A DNA stretch of 11,981 nucleotides from positions 1 to 11,981 of the forward strand of contig CAYHKW010000031.1 in the NCBI GenBank assembly GCA_964357385.1. Direction: 5' to 3'. Numbering within the stretch: position 1 is the stretch's first letter; each line of letters begins with the position of its first letter. The stretch comes from JAHFJA01 sp964357385. Its GTDB lineage: Bacteria > Patescibacteriota > Patescibacteriia > JACQRZ01. The notes under the pieces are model-generated. The model ran no database searches and had not been told where the DNA came from. It saw nothing but the letters and a program-made list of their open reading frames with translations. Positions 1 through 5,129 of the stretch are shown piece after piece. Position numbers and translations under genes: made by a program.

Positions 1-580
1 TGCATGCACAGCTGAAGAAATGCTCTGCCAACCTGATAAATTCCCTACTTGTTAAAAACTCATTGTACAAATATCGCTCTGCAAATATATCCCAGACAAC
101 AACAGGGCTGACATAGAGGTTGATAGGCCAATATTGCTCGTCGGCATTACTGACCATTTGGGGAAATCGTAGAATATTTTGAGGAATATATTCCCCCTCC
201 ACATTCCAATGCAGTTCTGGTATGTTGTGATCTGTGATAGGCATCCTTTCCACTGCATCTGAAAGCCGGTCATGAAAGGATAGGTTCTCCTCATCCACTC
301 TGACATACCAACGATCTTTGTAGTGGGGATTGAGAGGAAGAATACGTTCCATAAAAAAAACGAGCATCTTCCTCTGATCTATGGTCTCCAAAATATCCGG
401 CTGCAATGCTTTTTCAAGAAGCCGTTCATAACACGTCCGTCCCACTTCATACGCATCATCCAGGGCACCTCCCCTAAGAAAATACCGTGCTGCGTTTGTG
501 AGAAACGGAATATCATCCATCAATGCAAGCCACCCTGATCCGGAAACCATCGGAAATGTACTACCTTCTTTTGATACCAT
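1..580 (-). CDS. Unrecognised protein, partial (C-terminus beyond the left edge)
   Basis: An uninterrupted minus-strand frame runs from an ATG at 578-580 to the left edge, giving at least 193 residues with no stop. Start choice is secure: an AGGAGG Shine-Dalgarno lies 7 nt upstream of the ATG. The protein begins MVSKEGSTFPMVSGSGWLAL and is soluble-looking, rich in aromatic and acidic residues, with no signal peptide or membrane segment. I recognise no family or catalytic motif. It follows the NYN-domain gene after a 105-nt gap that carries the two-hairpin RNA element, so it is probably co-transcribed from the promoter at 1290-1318. Shorter open frames over the same bases (52-306 minus, 323-538 plus) are out of frame with it and are shadows. 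Confidence is high that it is a gene; function unknown. Confidence 0.8.
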   Translation of the reverse strand, partial: MVSKEGSTFPMVSGSGWLALMDDIPFLTNAARYFLRGGALDDAYEVGRTCYERLLEKALQPDILETIDQRKMLVFFMERILPLNPHYKDRWYVRVDEENLSFHDRLSDAVERMPITDHNIPELHWNVEGEYIPQNILRFPQMVSNADEQYWPINLYVSPVVVWDIFAERYLYNEFLTSREFIRLAEHFFSCAC

Positions 581-615
581 AGTGGTACCTCCTCTCCGTT
601 TTAAAATATCCACTC

Positions 616-677
616 TTTCAGAATACAAATCGCTTCATACTCTGAAAAATGGATCCGAAGACATAATGCGTCTTCGG
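616..677 (-). ncRNA. Two-hairpin leader RNA element, copy 1
   Basis: Read as minus-strand RNA, this gap holds two adjacent hairpins. The first (677 to 655) is CCGAAGAC, loop GCATTAT, GTCTTCGG, a perfect 8-bp stem. The second (647 to 616) is a 14-bp stem, TTTCAGAGTATGAA against TTTGTATTCTGAAA, with a GCGA (GNRA-type) tetraloop; its three wobbles are G-U pairs only in the minus-strand RNA. The second hairpin and its flanks recur at 1873-1945 in the same kind of position. It ends about 35 nt before the start codon at 580. It could be a terminator-like attenuator, a processing site or a protein-binding leader. The fold is seen; the role is inferred. Confidence 0.6.
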
Positions 678-685
678 AAATAATA

Positions 686-1219
686 TTATACTGCCACGGT
701 ATTATTGGCATTAAAATTATAAATTTCGGGTCTTCTTAGGAAGAACCCTTCATCACTACTAATGTCTGTAAAATGATCAGCTATTTCTTTTAATTTTGCT
801 GAAGTAGCTCCACTCACAGCCATAACTTCAAATTTACAACCCCGTTCTTTCACATACTGTCCCAATGGAACAAAATCGCCATCACCAGTAACAAGAATGA
901 CTGCATCCAACTTCTCGGCAACTTTGACTATATCAATACTGATCCCAACATCCCAGTCTCCTTTTTTTATTCCCGTATGAAATACCTGGAGATCCTTTAG
1001 GCATACTTGGTATCCACTTCTGGTAAGCGCATCAAAAAATAGGTCTTGATCGATTGGTGAGCGTATTGCATACGCCTTTGCAACAATCAACTTTCTACCT
1101 GCGACTGCTTTCTCCATAATATAGGCAAAATTCACCCGAGCACTATGGCATTGCTTCGCCGAATGGTAGATATTTGATACATCTACAAAAATCCCTACTC
1201 TCTGGTCTGGTCTCTGCAT
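686..1219 (-). CDS. NYN-domain (LabA/DUF88-like) putative ribonuclease
   Basis: This 177-aa protein has the acidic pattern of NYN domains, which share the PIN nuclease fold: FVDVSNIY with Asp13 near the N-terminus, KGDWDVGISIDIV with Asp88, Asp90 and Asp96, and TGDGDFVPL with Asp113 and Asp115. Family members are putative metal-dependent RNases; substrates are mostly unknown. It fills nearly the whole chain, with a short C-terminal tail, so it is a single-domain protein, probably cytoplasmic. The ATG at 1219 is preceded by a GGAGGAGGG-type SD, and a consensus promoter lies at 1290-1318. It heads a unit whose next gene (580 to left edge) is unrecognised, after a gap with the two-hairpin RNA element. 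The NYN assignment is strong; the RNA target, and any link to the nearby structured RNAs, is speculation. Confidence 0.88.
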   Translation of the reverse strand: MQRPDQRVGIFVDVSNIYHSAKQCHSARVNFAYIMEKAVAGRKLIVAKAYAIRSPIDQDLFFDALTRSGYQVCLKDLQVFHTGIKKGDWDVGISIDIVKVAEKLDAVILVTGDGDFVPLGQYVKERGCKFEVMAVSGATSAKLKEIADHFTDISSDEGFFLRRPEIYNFNANNTVAV

Positions 1220-1289
1220 GAGCCCTCCTCCTTTTTTCTTCTAAAAATTGTAATATAAAAGTCTCTAAATCAAGCCTTTTATGCTAAAC

Positions 1290-1318
1290 ACTATAGCATA
1301 TTTTAGTAGCTTTGTCAA
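1290..1318 (-). promoter_or_regulatory. Sigma70-type promoter for the NYN gene
   Basis: On the minus strand: TTGACA (1318-1313), a 17-nt spacer, TATAGT (1295-1290). Both boxes are near consensus at ideal spacing. Transcription should start near 1283, leaving a leader of about 64 nt before the ATG at 1219. Confidence 0.8.
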
Positions 1319-1352
1319 TATATATAGTTACATTAAATGTTTGAAGGTATAT

Positions 1353-1382
1353 AAAAAAATTATCGAGGATTAGTCGATAATT
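1353..1382 (-). terminator. Intrinsic terminator after the secreted-protein gene
   Basis: Minus-strand RNA forms a perfect 9-bp stem, AATTATCGA with TCGATAATT (1382-1374 and 1366-1358), around a 7-nt loop, followed directly by a run of T. It lies 20 nt after the stop codon at 1403 and closes the unit that starts at 3185. Confidence 0.85.
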
Positions 1383-1402
1383 AAAATCTATGATTTCGAT
1401 CT

Positions 1403-1822
1403 TTAAAAAACTTTTAGTGCTACCCAATCCCTCATGGGATCCAACTTGATTGTTTTCAAGGTATGCAATTCCTTGAGATTTTGGTCAACCGCCACAACTG
1501 ATAGGTGAATCCCATCTTTAGTGTTGCCAAGTGCATAAAATTGCCAAACAACCTTACCTTTTTCTTCTTTGATAATTTTTTTGTTAGAAAAAGGTATTGT
1601 GACCCCATCTTTAAAGACAGTACTAGCCGTCATTTGAATGAGATAAATTTCACCCGGCTTCACGCTCGGCTTAAAGCCTTTGATACGATATTGAACCGTA
1701 TACTCTACGTATTCGCCCACTAGTGTATGGGACTCTGTTAATTCAATATGTTTAGGCAAAGCCCAAGCATTTTTTCCAAAAAACATTAAGACAATCGCCA
1801 CCAAAATCATTAATTTTTTCAT
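1403..1822 (-). CDS. Small secreted protein of unknown function
   Basis: 139 aa from the ATG at 1822, chosen because GGAGG lies 6 nt upstream and because residues 1-21 then form a clean signal peptide: MKK, a hydrophobic core (LMILVAIVLMFF) and an N-A-W-A cleavage site. The in-frame extension up to 2008 would bury this signal and run through the hairpin element, so I reject it. The mature part, about 118 aa, is rich in alternating hydrophobic and Thr/Val residues, suggesting a beta-sandwich; it has no cysteine and no lipobox. It is the last gene of the unit starting at 3185 and follows the 228-aa gene after a 148-nt structured gap. Export is well supported; function is unknown. Confidence 0.75.
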   Translation of the reverse strand: MKKLMILVAIVLMFFGKNAWALPKHIELTESHTLVGEYVEYTVQYRIKGFKPSVKPGEIYLIQMTASTVFKDGVTIPFSNKKIIKEEKGKVVWQFYALGNTKDGIHLSVVAVDQNLKELHTLKTIKLDPMRDWVALKVF

Positions 1823-1872
1823 TTCTTTCCTCCAAACTACAATAATATTTTTTAAAATGTTCACTTCCACTC

Positions 1873-1945
1873 TTTCAGAATACGAATTACGACTCATACT
1901 CTGAAAAATGGAGTCCAGAGGTGTATTTGCATACAAGTATGGACT
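1873..1945 (-). ncRNA. Two-hairpin leader RNA element, copy 2
   Basis: Minus-strand RNA between the 228-aa gene and the secreted-protein gene. The first hairpin (1945-1912) is an outer AGTCCA/TGGACT stem enclosing an inner TGTAT/ATACA stem with a GCAA (GNRA) tetraloop. The second (1906-1873) is a 15-bp stem beginning TTTCAGAGTATGAGT, with loop CGTA. Compared with copy 1 at 616-677, the base of hairpin 2 and the linking TCCATTTTTCAGAGTATGA are nearly identical. Hairpin 1 has a different sequence but keeps pairing, and one G-U pair of hairpin 2 becomes G-C. It ends about 50 nt before the ATG at 1822. Confidence 0.6.
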
Positions 1946-1970
1946 TCTAATTTTAAGTATTTCCTCTTTT

Positions 1971-2657
1971 TTAACTATCGATAGATCTAATATTGAGAGG
2001 TTCATCATATAACTCCCAGTACTTTGTAATTACGTTGGTCACATCTGGATCCTTCTGAAGTTCGGGAAACACAAACAGCAAAACTTCAAGCACCTGTTTG
2101 GGATGAGGGAATTCCATCTCCGAATCATCTTCATGATAATCGCCTCCAGACAACGGATGGTCACCATATCTATAGTGCTCAATTCCATTATCTGTGTGAT
2201 ATACCTGAAAGGACTCTACCATTGCAGCATAATAGTCTTCATCACATATCCACCTTTTTGCTTCTGTAGTAAAACCCGTTCCTAATACCCTCTTTAAAGT
2301 AAGTACTCCCATTTTTTCGTCCTCAACATACTCTTCATGCTCTTCAGCCACAATCAGACAATGCCCGAATAGAATATTAAGGTAGTAGGGATACACATCC
2401 TCTTTCGAAAGATTTAATTTCTTTGCAACTTCTAGTAGCGCATTTATCTCTTTTTCTGCACCTTCAACATCATTTAGCACCTCCTGGAAGTAGTGAGCAG
2501 TAATTTCCTCAAAGTCTTCCTTAATAGAACTTTTTACTGTTTCTTTGTTGCTCAAATCGCTTTCCTCCAAACCAGTTATTTTAGTGATTCCTGCAATAAT
2601 AATGACACTTAAAAAATCTACTGCGCTAAAAATACCGAATTTCTCAAATAAACTCAT
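1971..2657 (-). CDS. Hypothetical 228-aa acidic protein
   Basis: The ATG at 2657 follows GGAGG and AAGGA purine runs, so the start is well supported. The protein is acidic, with many Glu and Asp. A hydrophobic stretch near residues 14-28 (VDFLSVIIIAGITKI) could be a membrane anchor or a buried helix. Residues about 35-90 look helical (KSSIKEDFEEITAHYFQEV and onward). A His/Asp/Glu-rich patch near 155-182 includes the pieces DHPLSGGDYHEDD and EFPHPKQ. I recognise no family. It is the middle gene of the unit from the promoter at 3185, and its leader carries the hammerhead-like RNA. The last 40 nt before its ATG resemble those before the ATG at 1822. Confidence 0.75.
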   Translation of the reverse strand: MSLFEKFGIFSAVDFLSVIIIAGITKITGLEESDLSNKETVKSSIKEDFEEITAHYFQEVLNDVEGAEKEINALLEVAKKLNLSKEDVYPYYLNILFGHCLIVAEEHEEYVEDEKMGVLTLKRVLGTGFTTEAKRWICDEDYYAAMVESFQVYHTDNGIEHYRYGDHPLSGGDYHEDDSEMEFPHPKQVLEVLLFVFPELQKDPDVTNVITKYWELYDEPLNIRSIDS

Positions 2658-2693
2658 TTCCTTTTTCCTCCAACTTCAATAATATTTTTTCAA

Positions 2694-2750
2694 CCCCTGT
2701 TTCGTCCTCTTGGACTCGTCAAGGCAAGGACACACATCCTTGGACAGGAG
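2694..2750 (-). ncRNA. Hammerhead-ribozyme-like RNA (type III layout, altered core)
   Basis: Minus-strand RNA in the gap between the 91-aa and 228-aa genes. Elements in order: stem III 5' strand CTCCTG then TC (2750-2743), giving a GUC cleavage triplet; stem I CAAGGA/TCCTTG with loop TGTGTG (2742-2725); core segment CCTTGACGA (2724-2716); stem II GTCC/GGAC with loop AAGA (2715-2704); GAAA (2703-2700); stem III 3' strand CAGGGG (2699-2694). The order, stem lengths, GUC, GAAA and the UGUG-starting loop I match the tobacco ringspot satellite hammerhead as I remember it. The canonical core segment is CUGANGA (7 nt); here it is 9 nt and does not read CUGA, so activity is uncertain. Predicted cleavage lies between 2743 and 2742. 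Confidence 0.6.
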
Positions 2751-2770
2751 GAAGTTTGTATTAAACTTCC
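2750..2770 (-). other. Hairpin directly upstream of the hammerhead-like RNA
   Basis: Minus-strand RNA GGAAGTTT, loop AATAC, AAACTTCC: a perfect 8-bp stem abutting stem III of the hammerhead-like fold. It lacks a T-tract, so it is not a standard terminator. It may protect or insulate the end of the upstream mRNA; that is inference. Confidence 0.45.
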
Positions 2771-2816
2771 CAGAGAGAAATTGTTTGGCAATTTCGAGCC
2801 TCTTGTTTGATTTTGT

Positions 2817-3092
2817 TCAATTATTAATATTTTTAATGCTTTTTGCTAATGTAGCTGACATGGGGTATTCAAGATACTTCTCACCAGCAACATTGAATTG
2901 AAGAAATCCCTTAAGGAAGGAATCTCCAATATAAAACATTATAAACTCAATACTCGCCTCTTCGGTATTTTGTAAGTCCATTTTTTGCTCTTCGCTAACT
3001 AGTGCGAGCATAAGTTCAAAGAGCTCCTTGTCGACTAAGTTTTTTCTAATCGGTAAATCTGTTTTGTGAACAGCTAGTCCGTTTGCATGCAT
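2817..3092 (-). CDS. Hypothetical 91-aa protein
   Basis: A short soluble-looking protein starting MHANGLAVHKTDLPIRK, with a helical-looking middle (KNLVDKELFELMLALVSEEQ). No domain, signal peptide or metal motif is evident. The ATG at 3092 has a GAGGG SD 5 nt upstream, and a near-consensus promoter lies at 3157-3185, so expression is well supported although I recognise no family. It is the first gene of the three-gene minus-strand unit and ends in TGA, 159 nt before the 228-aa gene; that gap holds the hammerhead-like RNA. Confidence 0.7.
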   Translation of the reverse strand: MHANGLAVHKTDLPIRKNLVDKELFELMLALVSEEQKMDLQNTEEASIEFIMFYIGDSFLKGFLQFNVAGEKYLEYPMSATLAKSIKNINN

Positions 3093-3156
3093 TATTTATT
3101 CCCTCTTTTAAAATAATTTGTTGTAAAAAGCTCGTTTCTTAACCTTTTACGACTTA

Positions 3157-3185
3157 AGTATAGCACAAAACTCCAGATTTGTCAA
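3157..3185 (-). promoter_or_regulatory. Sigma70-type promoter for the three-gene accessory unit
   Basis: Minus strand: TTGACA (3185-3180), 17-nt spacer, TATACT (3162-3157). The start should be near 3150, giving a leader of about 58 nt to the ATG at 3092. Its spacer end and -10 (TTTTGTGCTAT) are repeated exactly in the promoter at 9159-9187. Confidence 0.82.
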
Positions 3186-3259
3186 GGGTTTTTTGGACAT
3201 AATTAATGGTATTTTTTAAGCCCGTAAATATAAGGAAAAACGACTATTGAGCCGAGGAA

Positions 3260-3288
3260 TTGCCAAAATCCCGAATATCCGCTATAAT
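3260..3288 (+). promoter_or_regulatory. Promoter for rpmE
   Basis: TTGCCA, 17-nt spacer, then a perfect TATAAT at 3283-3288. The start is predicted near 3295, about 18 nt before the rpmE ATG. It is back to back with the promoter at 3157-3185. Confidence 0.78.
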
Positions 3289-3312
3289 TCCCGCATTACA
3301 TTATATTTCGTT

Positions 3313-3591
3313 ATGAAACAAGACATTCACCCAACCTATTACCCTACCGCAAAGGCTATTTGTGCCTGCGGAGCCATCTATGAGACCGGTTCAACCCGTG
3401 AAGAGCTTCATGTTGAACTTTGTAAGGCTTGCCACCCTTTTTATACTGGCAAACAGAAGCTGGTGGATACAGAAGGTCGCGTTGAAAAATTCGCTGCTCG
3501 TGCCGCAAAAATGGCTGAAACAGCTGAAGGACGCAAAGGAAAGAAAATCAAGGCAACAACCCGCGTTCGTAAGGAAAAGAACGAAGCGTAA
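3313..3591 (+). CDS. rpmE: 50S ribosomal protein L31 (zinc-binding form)
   Basis: The 92-aa product begins MKQDIHPTYYP and contains the L31 signatures CHPFYTGKQK and EGRVEKF. Four cysteines (17, 19, 37, 40) are the ligand set of the zinc-binding L31 type, which sits at the central protuberance of the large ribosomal subunit. It is about 20 residues longer than typical L31, with a basic, low-complexity C-terminal tail rich in Lys, Arg and Ala. The ATG at 3313 is chosen over an in-frame upstream start at 3247, because that start lies ahead of the promoter at 3260-3288. There is no SD; the leader is only about 18 nt. A strong terminator follows, then prfA on the same strand. Confidence 0.95.
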   Translation: MKQDIHPTYYPTAKAICACGAIYETGSTREELHVELCKACHPFYTGKQKLVDTEGRVEKFAARAAKMAETAEGRKGKKIKATTRVRKEKNEA

Positions 3592-3607
3592 CAATACTCC
3601 CCCACTC

Positions 3608-3640
3608 AAAAGGATGGTATGATGTTCATGCCATCCTTTT
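3608..3640 (+). terminator. Terminator between rpmE and prfA
   Basis: AAAAGGATGG pairs with CCATCCTTTT, and pairing continues inward through one G-U pair, for about 15 bp in all with a small loop. TTTTGTATATAT follows. The stem ends only 10 nt before the prfA start codon, so prfA probably relies on its own promoter or on readthrough. Confidence 0.8.
3615..3623 (+). promoter_or_regulatory. Possible extended -10 promoter for prfA inside the rpmE terminator
   Basis: TGG followed by TATGAT fits the extended -10 pattern TGnTATnnT. It would start RNA near 3630, about 20 nt before the prfA ATG, as for other core genes here. There is no clear -35. It lies within the terminator stem sequence. Tentative. 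Confidence 0.35.
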
Positions 3641-3650
3641 GTATATATCT

Positions 3651-4721
3651 ATGGATTCCCGATACCCACAACTCAAAGAACAGGTTACCATCCTTGAAAC
3701 CGAGCTTTCCTCAGGCGCGGCTGTTTCTGATCCCGGAAAACTGGCAAAGATTTCAAAAGAATATAATGAAATAAAAGGCATTGTAGCTGCCATGGAGCGG
3801 TTTGATCAGGTTGAGAGAGGGATTGCTGAAACCAGTGAAATGCTCAAAACAGAAACTGATCCTGAGATGCTTGCCATCGCCCAACAAGAACTTGAGCAAT
3901 TGACACAAGAACAAACAAATCTTCAAGATGAACTGAATGACTATTTCTCCCCTGCTGACCCGCGCGACAAAAAAGATGTCATTGTCGAAATTCGCGCCGG
4001 AACCGGAGGTGACGAGGCTGCGCTGTTTGCCGGTGACCTATTCCGTATGTACACCCTTTATGCTGAAAACAAAGGGTGGAAAGTTCAGCTGATTGATTCC
4101 AATCAAAACGGTATTGGCGGTTACAAAGAAGTAATTTTTGAAATTCATGGAACCAATGTCTTCAAGCATTTGAAATATGAAGGCGGCGTACACCGTGTCC
4201 AGCGCGTTCCCGAAACCGAAAAAAGTGGTCGTATCCATACCTCTGCCGCAACAGTTGCAGTCATGCCAGAAGCAGAAGAAGTTGATATTACCATCAACGC
4301 AAAAGACTTGCGCATTGATACCTTTTGTTCGGGTGGTGCGGGTGGTCAATCTGTTAACACGACATATTCTGCTGTCCGTATCGTCCACATCCCCACGGGC
4401 ATTACTGTGTCATGTCAAGATGAACGCTCCCAGTTGCAGAACCGTGAACGCGCAATGATTGTATTGCGTGCCCGTCTTCTTGCTGACCAGCAAGAAAAAC
4501 AAATGAACCAGGCATCATCTGATCGTAAGGCTATGATTGGCAGCGGTGATCGTTCTGAAAAAATCCGCACTTACAACTTCCCGCAAGACCGTCTTACTGA
4601 TCATCGTATAAAAAAAAGCTGGCACCAATTAGACGCCATTCTCCGTGGAGAAATTGACGAAATAATTAATGCCATTTTACAGGAAGAACGCGATTCGCGC
4701 TCTGCCATTACCTCTGATTAA
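3651..4721 (+). CDS. prfA: Peptide chain release factor 1
   Basis: The 356-aa product is full length for RF1. It has the stop-codon recognition tripeptide of RF1, PxT (Pro187-Glu-Thr189, in RVPETEKSGRIHTS), which reads UAA and UAG. The catalytic GGQ is at 231-233 (GGAGGQSVN); its glutamine is the methylation target of PrmC, encoded just downstream. The GGQ domain triggers peptidyl-tRNA hydrolysis in the ribosome. The ATG at 3651 is preferred to an upstream TTG that overlaps the terminator stem. There is no SD. Its stop overlaps by 4 nt the stop of the convergent gene at 4718-5050. RF1 rather than RF2 follows from PxT instead of SPF. Confidence 0.97.
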   Translation: MDSRYPQLKEQVTILETELSSGAAVSDPGKLAKISKEYNEIKGIVAAMERFDQVERGIAETSEMLKTETDPEMLAIAQQELEQLTQEQTNLQDELNDYFSPADPRDKKDVIVEIRAGTGGDEAALFAGDLFRMYTLYAENKGWKVQLIDSNQNGIGGYKEVIFEIHGTNVFKHLKYEGGVHRVQRVPETEKSGRIHTSAATVAVMPEAEEVDITINAKDLRIDTFCSGGAGGQSVNTTYSAVRIVHIPTGITVSCQDERSQLQNRERAMIVLRARLLADQQEKQMNQASSDRKAMIGSGDRSEKIRTYNFPQDRLTDHRIKKSWHQLDAILRGEIDEIINAILQEERDSRSAITSD

Positions 4722-5050
4722 TCCATACTAACAGTGATTTTCATCAGTGCCAACGAGTAGTTATCCTTATTGAACTCAATCGTAAAACTAGAAAAATTCT
4801 TAAACGCATTTGCTAATGCGTTTTCGTTTTTAAATGTTTTAAAAGGATTTTCATTAGCTCCTTTTCCATACAAAGTTACATCAGGTATGATGTTTGCTCC
4901 AGTACGGGAAACAAGAATGGATATATTCTTATGCCGTATAGTCTCATGACTATTATGGTCACGAATATGCTTTTGTGAACCGTCAATGATCTTATTTGCC
5001 AAGGCCAAAGCCTCGTATGTATCGATCGTATGTGTTCCTTTCACTACCAT
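4718..5050 (-). CDS. Hypothetical 110-aa protein between prfA and prmC
   Basis: The ATG at 5050 is chosen because AAGGAG lies 7 nt upstream; a TTG at 5056 would be too close to it. The gene has its own minus-strand promoter at 5093-5121. The protein (MVVKGTHTIDTYEALALANK...) has no signal peptide or clear motif. It looks mixed alpha/beta, with a short strand-rich end (FTIEFNKDNYSLALMKITVSMD). I do not recognise a family. It converges on prfA with a 4-nt overlap of stops and is divergent from prmC, so it interrupts the RF1-methyltransferase pair. Its SD-driven start resembles the accessory genes rather than the core genes around it. Confidence 0.72.
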   Translation of the reverse strand: MVVKGTHTIDTYEALALANKIIDGSQKHIRDHNSHETIRHKNISILVSRTGANIIPDVTLYGKGANENPFKTFKNENALANAFKNFSSFTIEFNKDNYSLALMKITVSMD

Positions 5051-5066
5051 TTCCAAACTCCTTGTG

Positions 5067-5075
5067 TGCTATACT
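5067..5075 (+). promoter_or_regulatory. Possible extended -10 promoter for prmC
   Basis: TGC followed by TATACT forms an extended -10 element about 55 nt before the prmC ATG. There is no good -35. It would overlap the start region of the divergent gene at 4718-5050. Confidence 0.35.
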
Positions 5076-5092
5076 AACAATATTACTTCACC

Positions 5093-5121
5093 ATAATACC
5101 ATCAAAAACTGGTCTTGTCAA
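5093..5121 (-). promoter_or_regulatory. Promoter for the 110-aa gene
   Basis: Minus strand: TTGACA (5121-5116), 17-nt spacer, TATTAT (5098-5093), leaving a leader of about 36 nt before the SD-preceded ATG at 5050. The -35 box lies 8 nt from the prmC start codon, so the two divergent genes share very little space. Confidence 0.7.
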
Positions 5122-5129
5122 TACACCTT

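Noticed and set aside
52..538. Open frames at 52-306 (minus) and 323-538 (plus)
   Set aside because: They overlap the longer minus-strand frame from 580 to the left edge, which has a strong SD; they have none and are out of frame with it.
616..1945. Repeat pair as a CRISPR or insertion-sequence end
   Set aside because: There are only two copies, over 1.2 kb apart, both in leaders and in the same orientation, with no spacer series, transposase or target duplication.
1823..2008. N-terminal extension of the secreted-protein gene to 2008
   Set aside because: It would bury a clean signal peptide, run through the two-hairpin element and overlap the end of the 228-aa gene. The ATG at 1822 has a good SD.
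2817..2819. UGA recoded as glycine (genetic code 25, as in some candidate phyla)
   Set aside because: UGA ends the 91-aa gene and no conserved gene here contains an in-frame UGA, so the standard bacterial code suffices.
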